A stretch of DNA of 53,732 nt from Candidatus Polarisedimenticolia bacterium (GTDB taxonomy: Bacteria; Acidobacteriota; Polarisedimenticolia; Gp22-AA2; AA152), in contig DASYRE010000017.1 in the NCBI GenBank assembly GCA_036004685.1, positions 1-53,732 on the forward strand, read 5' to 3'. Shown piece after piece: positions 7,908 through 14,085 of the stretch; the first letter of the stretch is position 1, and the number at the start of each line of letters is the position of its first letter. Under the pieces are notes generated by a model that was given only the letters and a program-made list of their open reading frames with translations, did no database searches and had not been told where the DNA came from. Position numbers and translations under genes: made by a program.

Positions 7908-10112
7908 ATGACGACTCGGCGGAGAACCCTCTCCTCAGTTTGCCTGGCGCTCGTGATCCTGGGGGGAAGCCGGGCTTCGGCCGCCGAAGAGACGGAGACC
8001 GGTGCGAACAAACCTCATAAGACCCGCGGCGCCGGCGGGGTTCCCGTCGTCGGCCTGGCGCTTTCGGGCGGTGGGGCGCGGGGATTCGCCCACATCGGGG
8101 TCTTGAAGGCGCTCGAAGAGATGCGAATTCCGGTGGACCGCATCGCCGGCACGTCGATGGGCGCGGTCATCGGAGGCCTGTATGCGTGCGGCTACAAGCC
8201 GGCGCAGATCGAGGAAATCATCCTCCGGCTCGATTGGAGCGAGCTGTTCCGGATTACCGGTCCGCGGTCGCGCATGGCGCTCTTCGAAAGGGAGGAGTCG
8301 GGAAGATACCTCATCTCCTTGCCGATGGACCGGCTGAAGATAAAGCTTCCGGCGGGCTTCTCGGAGGGCGACCGGATCACCAGCATCCTGGCGCTGCTGA
8401 CCGTCAATTCCGTCGCCGTCGATTCGTTCGACGAGCTTCCGATTCCTTTCCGCGCGGTGGGCACCGACCTCGTCACCGGGGAGCGGGTGGCGCTCGGCGC
8501 CGGCTCCCTACCGGAAGCGATCCGCGCCAGCCTGGCTTTTCCGTTCTTCTTCACGCCGGTCGAGATCGAGGGGCGGCTGCTCACCGACGGCGGCCTTTCG
8601 GACAATCTTCCCGTCGACGTCGCCGAGGAGATGGGGGCGGACATCGTCATCGCCTCCGACACGACGTCGCCCCTGCGCGACAAGGAGGAGCTGAATTCTC
8701 CCCTGGGCATCGCCGACCAGGCTCTCTCTCTCGAAATGGTCGCTTCGGCCCAGAGGATGAGGGGTCGGGCGGACGCCGTGATCGCGCCGGAGATCGGCAA
8801 ACGGCAGCCGAATGACTTCAAGGACATACCCGTGATCATCGCCGAAGGCTATCGAGCCGCCCGCGAAAACCCCGATCTGCAACGGATCGCCCGCTCCGTG
8901 GCCCCGGCCCCCCCGAGGCTGTCTCCGAAGCCACCGCCGATCCTGGGCGGGTTCCGCGCCGACGGCGAGAGACGGCTGACACGCCGGCAGCTGGCTTCGC
9001 TGACCCAGGCCGTCACGGGGAAGCCCTTGTCGGTGCCGGACCTTCCCCAGGCAATCCAGGAATCGGTCGGGGAGGAGTTCTTCCGGACCGTCCGCTTCCA
9101 GCTGGAGCATGGGCAGGATGGTAAGAGCTTGCTCGTCATGAAGGTCAGCGAAAAGCAGACCGATCGCTTCAACCTCTCAGCCCGGGCCGACGACAAATAC
9201 GGCGCCCTCGGCCTGGTCAACCTGAGCTTCCGAAATCTTTGGAGGGGCGACAATGCCGCCGCCCTGGATCTTCAGGTCGGCTCCTTCTCCCGGGCCTCGG
9301 CCCAGTTCCTCACTCCGTCAGTCCCGGGAACCTCGTTCTTCTTCCGGCCGCAGGCATTCTGGTCGAACGATTTTCAGCTGGCCTACTCGGACCGTCTCAA
9401 CACCAGCCGCTTCGTCGATCGCCGCTGGGGCTTCGAGCTGCAGGGAGGGAATACCTTCCGGAACCTCGGGGCCGTGACGCTCGGATATCGATTCGTCTCC
9501 CACGAGTTCCATCTCGACACCGGCATGCCGCTGCTCGCCCCTTTCCACGGCAAGGTCACTTCGCTCGCGCTGAGAAGCCACGTCGACACCCTGGACCGTT
9601 CCGAGGTACCGGAGAAGGGGCGGATCATCGACCTTTCGCTGGAGTCGGCCCGCCAGGGGCTGGGAGGCGATCTGAGCTTCGAGCGGGCGAGCCTCGATTA
9701 CGCCGGCTATCACACCTGGGCGAAGCGCCATACGCTGGTGACCGGCTTGATCGTGGGAGCGGCGCTCGACCCGTTGCCCGATTTCGAGAAGTATCGCGTC
9801 GGGGGGGTCGGCTACCTCACCGGACTCAAGCGCGAAGAGCTGCGGGGCGATTACGCGGCCGGAGTCCGCGTGGGGTATCGTCTCCGGATGGCCGATCCGG
9901 AAAAGAGTTTCCTCTCCCGCTTCTATCTGGAGATGGGAGTCGATGGAGCGAACGTCTGGCAGAAGGGGAATCACCCGTGGGACGGTGGGCTGATTCCGGA
10001 CGCGTATCTGTCGCTGCTGGTCCGGACCTGGGTGGGACCCTTCCGCCTCACGACCGGCTTCACCGAAGGAGGGAGAAGGAACGCGACCTTCTTCTTCGGC
10101 CACTCGTTCTGA
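7908..10112 (+). CDS. Patatin-like phospholipase with C-terminal outer-membrane barrel (PlpD-type, type Vd)
   Basis: 734 residues from ATG 7908, which places a signal peptide first (RRRTLSSVCLALVILGGSRASAA). The patatin domain (about 48-310) has the oxyanion motif GGGARG (54-59), GTSMG with nucleophile Ser83 and the catalytic Asp227 in DGG. After a POTRA-like segment (about 340-430) comes a long beta-rich region ending in FFFGHSF, an aromatic C-terminus as in outer-membrane barrels. Architecture and length match type Vd autotransporters such as PlpD, in which the lipase is displayed or released through its own Omp85-like pore. Lipid substrate unknown. Confidence 0.9.
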   Translation: MTTRRRTLSSVCLALVILGGSRASAAEETETGANKPHKTRGAGGVPVVGLALSGGGARGFAHIGVLKALEEMRIPVDRIAGTSMGAVIGGLYACGYKPAQIEEIILRLDWSELFRITGPRSRMALFEREESGRYLISLPMDRLKIKLPAGFSEGDRITSILALLTVNSVAVDSFDELPIPFRAVGTDLVTGERVALGAGSLPEAIRASLAFPFFFTPVEIEGRLLTDGGLSDNLPVDVAEEMGADIVIASDTTSPLRDKEELNSPLGIADQALSLEMVASAQRMRGRADAVIAPEIGKRQPNDFKDIPVIIAEGYRAARENPDLQRIARSVAPAPPRLSPKPPPILGGFRADGERRLTRRQLASLTQAVTGKPLSVPDLPQAIQESVGEEFFRTVRFQLEHGQDGKSLLVMKVSEKQTDRFNLSARADDKYGALGLVNLSFRNLWRGDNAAALDLQVGSFSRASAQFLTPSVPGTSFFFRPQAFWSNDFQLAYSDRLNTSRFVDRRWGFELQGGNTFRNLGAVTLGYRFVSHEFHLDTGMPLLAPFHGKVTSLALRSHVDTLDRSEVPEKGRIIDLSLESARQGLGGDLSFERASLDYAGYHTWAKRHTLVTGLIVGAALDPLPDFEKYRVGGVGYLTGLKREELRGDYAAGVRVGYRLRMADPEKSFLSRFYLEMGVDGANVWQKGNHPWDGGLIPDAYLSLLVRTWVGPFRLTTGFTEGGRRNATFFFGHSF

Positions 10113-10206
10113 AGGGGAGTGGCCGAATCGCGGCTCATGAAGCCCGGCGGGCGTTTCGGGCGATGTCGGCGAGCCTGGAATCCTTGGAATGCGGATGGAA
10201 TGCGGA

Positions 10207-10236
10207 TTGATCCCCCGGCTCGGGATGTGCTAGCCT
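10207..10236 (+). promoter_or_regulatory. Promoter of the proline dehydrogenase operon
   Basis: TTGATC (10207-10212), 18-base spacer, TAGCCT (10231-10236) preceded by TGC, forming TGCTAGCCT. The predicted start near 10243 leaves a short leader before ATG 10277. Confidence 0.5.
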
Positions 10237-10276
10237 CCGGCGGCCTTCAGAAAGATCCAATCTCATCACGGCGGCC

Positions 10277-11206
10277 ATGACCAAGAGCGTCTTTCTCTAC
10301 CTTTCCAGGAGCCCGGCGGCGCGCCGTTTCACGATGGGCCTGCCCCTGGCAAAGCGGGCGGCGCGCCGCTTCGTCGTGGGCGAGACCCTCCAGGAGGCTT
10401 TAAATGCTGTGAGGGTACTGAACCGCGAGGGCTTGATCGCCACGCTGGATCAGCTGGGTGAGGACGTGATGAACGCCGAGGAGGCGAAGACTTCCACCCG
10501 CGGAGTGGTCAGTATCCTCGAAGGGATCCAAAGGATGGAAGTCGATTCCAACCTGTCGCTGAAGTTGACACAGCTGGGGCTGCGCGTCGACCCGGATCTC
10601 TGCCTGGAGAACCTCGATGCGGTCGTCGAGCGTGCCAAGACGCTCGGGAATTTCGTGCGGATCGACATGGAAGGATCCGACGTCACCGACGTCACCTTTC
10701 GGCTCTACGAGAAGGTGAAGGAGCGGCACGGGAACGTCGGGATCGTCGTGCAAGCCTACCTGCGCCGGACGGAGGACGACCTCCGCCGGCGGCTGATTCC
10801 GGCCGGTGCGTCGGTGCGCCTTTGCAAGGGAGCCTACAAGGAGCCCCCGGACCGGGCGTTTCCGGCGAAGCGCGATGTCGACGCGAATTACATCCGGCTC
10901 GCCGATCTGCTCCTGGCTCCGGAGTCTCGTGCCCGGGGAGCGAGGGCCGCCATCGCGACCCACGACGAGGCGATGATCCGCCACGTCCAGACGAAAGTCG
11001 CCCGGGGGGAAATCGGCAAAAGGGATTTCGAGTTCCAGATGCTGTACGGAATCCGCCGCGACCTACAGAATGCGCTCGCGAAGGAGGGGTACATCGTGAG
11101 GATCTACGTCTCCTTCGGAACCCAATGGTATCCCTACTTCATGCGGCGCCTGGCGGAGCGCCCGGCGAACCTGTTTTTCCTTGTCCGGAACATCCTGCGA
11201 GGGTAG
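10277..11206 (+). CDS. Monofunctional proline dehydrogenase
   Basis: 309 residues, the usual size of single-domain (PutB/FadM-type) enzymes. It oxidises L-proline to pyrroline-5-carboxylate with FAD and passes electrons to the quinone pool. Barrel motifs include GVVSILEG, SLKLTQLGL, VRIDMEGS, VVQAYLRRTEDD, VRLCKGAYKEP, ATHDEAMI, FEFQMLYGIRRDLQ and a C-terminal YVSFGTQWYPYFMRRLAERP that closes the active site. No P5C dehydrogenase is fused or adjacent, so that step must be encoded elsewhere. The gene is followed after 16 bases by the deiodinase-like redoxin and probably shares its transcript. Confidence 0.95.
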   Translation: MTKSVFLYLSRSPAARRFTMGLPLAKRAARRFVVGETLQEALNAVRVLNREGLIATLDQLGEDVMNAEEAKTSTRGVVSILEGIQRMEVDSNLSLKLTQLGLRVDPDLCLENLDAVVERAKTLGNFVRIDMEGSDVTDVTFRLYEKVKERHGNVGIVVQAYLRRTEDDLRRRLIPAGASVRLCKGAYKEPPDRAFPAKRDVDANYIRLADLLLAPESRARGARAAIATHDEAMIRHVQTKVARGEIGKRDFEFQMLYGIRRDLQNALAKEGYIVRIYVSFGTQWYPYFMRRLAERPANLFFLVRNILRG

Positions 11207-11222
11207 TACCCGGAGAAGGACG

Positions 11223-11846
11223 ATGGATCTCCGGAAAACGGCGGCGGCCTTCCTGGCATCCATGACCCTGACGGCGAGTTTCGACCGAACGGGCTTGGCC
11301 GACGCGCCGGTTCCGCACTCCCACCAACACGAAGGGGTCGCCGAAAAATTCCCGGAGCATCCCGCCGCCGGAGAGGACGCTCCCGATTTCAGGCTTCGGG
11401 ATCTGAGCGGGCGGTGGATCGGCCTGGGGGAATACCTGGGCCGCGGTTATCTGGTCCTGCTCTTCTGCTCCGTCTCCTCCCCCAGCTTCCGCAAGACCGC
11501 CCTCCAGATGGATCGCCTGGCGAAGAACTGGGAGAGGCTGGAAGTGAAGGTGGTCGCAGTCTACACGCGCGAAGCGCACCCCGCGGCGCTGCGGAAGAGG
11601 GCGCCCCGGAGCTATCGCGAGCGCGCCGCCCTGGCGCGACAAGCCTGGGCCGATCTGAAGCTGAAGATCCCAGTCTTGATCGACGAATGGGAAGATCCCG
11701 TTCACCGGACCTACGGCGCCATGCCGGGATCCGCTTTTCTCCTCGATGCCCACGGAAAGATCGTCGCCCGCCACATCCAGGCCAGCGCCGATTCCATGGA
11801 AAAGGAGCTCCAGCGGGAGCTGCGTGTCACCGTCCCTCCGGAGTGA
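11223..11846 (+). CDS. Deiodinase-like thioredoxin-fold protein, serine at the Sec position
   Basis: 207 residues from ATG 11223. A probable signal peptide (residues 1-27) suggests export. The domain opens with EDAPDFRLRDLSG. It then shows FCSVSSPSF, which aligns with the deiodinase active-site box F-G-S-C-T-U-P-S-F, followed by VVAVYTREAHP, matching the deiodinase YIEEAH block. At the Sec/Cys position there is a TCC serine codon, not UGA; a Cys lies four residues earlier. The second part keeps a thioredoxin-like core (PVLIDEWEDPVHRTYGAMPGSAFLLDAHGKI). A peroxidatic or deiodinating activity is therefore doubtful; it may be a binding or divergent redox protein. Cotranscribed with proline dehydrogenase. 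Confidence 0.75.
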   Translation: MDLRKTAAAFLASMTLTASFDRTGLADAPVPHSHQHEGVAEKFPEHPAAGEDAPDFRLRDLSGRWIGLGEYLGRGYLVLLFCSVSSPSFRKTALQMDRLAKNWERLEVKVVAVYTREAHPAALRKRAPRSYRERAALARQAWADLKLKIPVLIDEWEDPVHRTYGAMPGSAFLLDAHGKIVARHIQASADSMEKELQRELRVTVPPE

Positions 11847-11852
11847 GACGGC

Positions 11853-12350
11853 TCAAGCGCCCGCGGGCCGGCCGGCTTCGCGCTTGAGGCGCTCCATCAG
11901 CTCGTGCAGGGCGTGCTTGAAGCGGCTCCGGAAGTCCGATCCGAAGGGTTGCGGCCCGCCGCTCGTCTCGCCGATCTCCCTGAGGAACTTGCCGATCTCG
12001 CGGCGCGCCAGGAGCGCTCCGATGCTGTCGGGCGTGAAGATCACGCCCCGCGAGGAGAGCGCCGCGGCGCCGGCTTTCAGACTTCGATCGGCGAGGAGGA
12101 GGTCGTCGGTGAGGACGATCTCGCCGGGAGCGGCGCGGGCGGCGATGTAGTCGTCGGCGGCCTCGGAGGCGGTGCCCACTACGACCACCTCATAGCCTTC
12201 GGAAGACTCCTGCCCGTGGCGGGCCGAGGGGCCTCCGACGACGGTGACCGGCGCGCCGTGCCGGGCGGCGATTCGCCGGGCCTCCGGCAGGACGGGGCAG
12301 CCGTCGGCGTCGATCCACAGGCGGAGGCTCGAGCGCGGCCCGGAAGTCAT
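11853..12350 (-). CDS. yaiI: YaiI/YqxD family protein (DUF188, UPF0178)
   Basis: 165 residues, a normal family length. The conserved N-terminus LRLWIDADGCPVLPEARRIA and the block GEIVLTDDLLLADRSLKAGAAALSSRG identify a PIN-like/NYN-related fold with acidic residues that may bind metal; a nuclease role has been proposed for the family but is not settled. Its ATG overlaps the stop of the upstream CMD gene in an ATGA, so efficient translation should depend on ribosomes arriving from that gene, which requires read-through of its internal UGA. Confidence 0.9.
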   Translation of the reverse strand: MTSGPRSSLRLWIDADGCPVLPEARRIAARHGAPVTVVGGPSARHGQESSEGYEVVVVGTASEAADDYIAARAAPGEIVLTDDLLLADRSLKAGAAALSSRGVIFTPDSIGALLARREIGKFLREIGETSGGPQPFGSDFRSRFKHALHELMERLKREAGRPAGA

Positions 12351-12907
12351 CGCGAGGCGGGGGGATCGTAGGGCTCGTCGGTGCCGGAAAGGTCGATGCG
12401 CAGCGCCGTCGTGAAGCGGTTCCAGTAATTCGTCAGCCCGACCACGCAGCTGATCTCCAGAATCTCCGAATCGTCATAATGCCTGCGCATCTCGGCGAAG
12501 ACCTCCTCCGTGACCCGATGGGCGTCCTTCGTCATCAGCTCGGCGAAGCGCAGCGCCGCCTTCAGCGCCGGATCGTAGGCTGCCGATTGCGCGTGCCGCT
12601 CCAAATCGGCCAGCTCCAGCTCGGTATATCCCAGCTGCCTTGCCAAGGCAGTGTGCCCGGCCACTCAATAGCGGCAGGCGTTGAGCGTCGAGACGTAAAG
12701 GAAGAGCAGCTCCTTGCGCTTGAAGGGGACCCCCCCGGTGAACATGACGGCCCGGTAGTGGGCGATCATGGTCGTCAGGTAGGACGGGAGGTGGGCGAAC
12801 GTCTTGAACGCGTTCGGAACGTTGCCGCGCTCCTTGATGTAGGTGTCGTAGATTGCCTGAATCTCAGGACCGACCTGATCTCTCTCCAGCTTCGGGAGCC
12901 GTCCCAT
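12347..12907 (-). CDS. AhpD-like / carboxymuconolactone decarboxylase-family protein, candidate selenoprotein (in-frame UGA at codon 81)
   Basis: One frame of 186 codons interrupted by a single TGA at 12665-12667. Up to the TGA it reads a normal CMD start (MGRLPKLERDQVGPEIQAI) ending STLNACRY; after it the frame continues VAGHTALARQLGY and a normal C-terminal half. In this family the site reads N-x-C-x-Y-C-x-x-x-H, so the TGA sits exactly where the second redox cysteine belongs, giving N-A-C78-R-Y-U81-V-A-G-H85. A perfect 7-bp hairpin starts 13 bases after the TGA. Sec-containing AhpD-like proteins are known. ATG 12907 has a GGAGGG ribosome site. Expected role: thiol/selenol peroxidase or disulfide reductase. 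Alternatives: nonsense mutation or sequencing error. selA/B/C/D are not in the window. Confidence 0.8.
12635..12667 (-). promoter_or_regulatory. Candidate bacterial SECIS element with its UGA
   Basis: Reading the minus strand: UGA (12667-12665), 13 bases, then CUGCCUU-GGC-AAGGCAG (12651-12635), a perfect 7-bp stem with a GGC loop. The first loop G lies about 20 bases after the UGA, within the usual range for bacterial SECIS hairpins, which need a G in the apical loop. A lower stem CCGG/CUGG can form around a 5-base bulge. The hairpin is inside the coding region, as in fdhF. Confidence 0.65.
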
Positions 12908-12970
12908 CGCTTTCCCTCCTCCGCAACCGTGCCTTCAAATCCTCGCCCTGAACCGACGTCGAACCTCCCC

Positions 12971-13150
12971 TCATTGCCCTTTCAAGCTGCGGAAATAGAT
13001 CCCCAGCCCCGCCGCCCCCAGGCCCGAGACGATCGCCCGGCCCCGGCTTCCCCGTCCCTGGGAGATGCCCGCGGCTTCCCAGCCGGCGTAGGCGAGGAAG
13101 AAGACGACCGCGGTGGCGATCAGGATTCGGTGGGCGGTCATCAGTCGCAT
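12971..13150 (-). CDS. Small two-helix membrane protein
   Basis: 59 residues from ATG 13150, with GTGAGG as ribosome site; ATG 13141 is a possible alternative. A strong hydrophobic helix (ILIATAVVFFLAYAGW) is followed by a basic loop (RGRGSRGRA order approximate) and a weaker hydrophobic stretch (IVSGLGAAGLGIYF). No family recognised. It lies between the cupredoxin and CMD genes in the same direction and may belong to the respiratory operon as a small accessory subunit, which is inference. Confidence 0.55.
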   Translation of the reverse strand: MRLMTAHRILIATAVVFFLAYAGWEAAGISQGRGSRGRAIVSGLGAAGLGIYFRSLKGQ

Positions 13151-13256
13151 CGACACCTCACCGGCGCATCGAAAGAGGAATCAATATAACCCGAAAGGGG
13201 GGAAAGGCGGCGGACAGCGGGCGGGGGCCGGTCGGCCGGCCCCCGCGGCGGCAGGG

Positions 13257-13958
13257 TTATTTCTTGGCGGGAAACGTGATGTCGGCCTTGACGTCGCCGG
13301 TCGCCGGCACGGTGACCTGGGCTGTCTGGACTCCGAGCGTCTCCTGCCAGTAGCTCAGGGTGTAGGTCCCCGGAGCGACGTTCGGCATCTTGAAGGTGCC
13401 GTCGGGGCCGGACAGCGTGTACCAGGCGTGCGGCGCCACAACCAGCCAGCCGTTCATCCAGGTGTGGACGTCGCACGACAGCCGCACCGTGTCGGGCTTC
13501 TCGAACTTGATCGGCATGACCTTCTTGAACTTGGGCTGAGCCTGGTTCACGGGCGGATTGTTCTTCGGATAGGTGTGGATGTTGTGGAGGATCCCGTCGT
13601 TGTTGAGGACCTCCAGCGTCCCGCCGGCCGGGATGATCTGCACGTGCGGATGGAACTTGCAGGATCGCTGATCCAGCTGGGGGTTGGGGGTCGGGGCGGC
13701 CATCTTGGGGGCGCCGGGGGCGTCTTTGATGTAGACGACGACATTGGCGATGGCCTTGTCGGGCGCCACCACGAGCGCTTCCTCCATGTGGGATTCCTTG
13801 GAGCAGACTTCCTTGTCCTTCGTGACCGTGATCGCTTTCTGGGGAGGAGGCGCTCCTCCGTAGGTCACCTTGCCGACGATGTTGCCCGCGAGGCCGGGAA
13901 AGGTGGCTAAGGCGAGGCAGGCGACACCGACAGCGACGGTGTTGCGGATGCGCTTCAT
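13257..13958 (-). CDS. Exported cupredoxin-like copper protein
   Basis: 233 residues from ATG 13958, giving a clean signal peptide (KRIRNTVAVGVACLALATFPGLAG). The middle part is cupredoxin-like: IIPAGGTLEVLNNDGILHNIHTY carries the first His ligand and VRLSCDVHTWMNGWLVV holds Cys, His and Met of a type 1-like site. The C-terminus (DGTFKMPNVAPGTYTLSYWQE) looks like a carboxypeptidase-regulatory/SpaA-type beta domain. The protein should be periplasmic. Placed directly after the cytochrome b/c operon, it is a plausible soluble electron carrier for that complex (inference). Similar proteins are annotated methylamine-utilisation-like. Confidence 0.8.
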   Translation of the reverse strand: MKRIRNTVAVGVACLALATFPGLAGNIVGKVTYGGAPPPQKAITVTKDKEVCSKESHMEEALVVAPDKAIANVVVYIKDAPGAPKMAAPTPNPQLDQRSCKFHPHVQIIPAGGTLEVLNNDGILHNIHTYPKNNPPVNQAQPKFKKVMPIKFEKPDTVRLSCDVHTWMNGWLVVAPHAWYTLSGPDGTFKMPNVAPGTYTLSYWQETLGVQTAQVTVPATGDVKADITFPAKK

Positions 13959-14038
13959 CGTGCTCTTGCTCCTTTTGTCATAGGAAGGATCCTGGCCGGC
14001 TCCGCATCGGCTCCGGCCCCCCTCCAAAATGTGGGGAC

Positions 14039-14044
14039 ATTATA
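14039..14044 (-). promoter_or_regulatory. -10 box upstream of the cupredoxin gene
   Basis: A perfect TATAAT on the minus strand in the 126-base gap after the octahaem gene; no good -35 was found. It suggests the cupredoxin gene can be expressed apart from the operon. Confidence 0.4.
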
Positions 14045-14066
14045 ACTGACGAGAATCGGGGGGGCC

Positions 14067-14085
14067 ACCGGCCGGAAGGGCCGGT
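14067..14085 (-). terminator. GC-rich hairpin at the end of the octahaem cytochrome gene
   Basis: ACCGGCC-GGAAG-GGCCGGT is a perfect 7-bp stem abutting the stop codon. No U-run follows, so it may be a weak attenuator or mRNA-stabilising hairpin rather than an intrinsic terminator. Confidence 0.3.

Noticed and set aside
12347-12907. Reading the CMD region as two separate genes or a pseudogene.
   Set aside because: Both halves are in the same frame, have intact family motifs and a normal combined length; the only break is TGA at a residue that Sec can replace, with a suitable hairpin.
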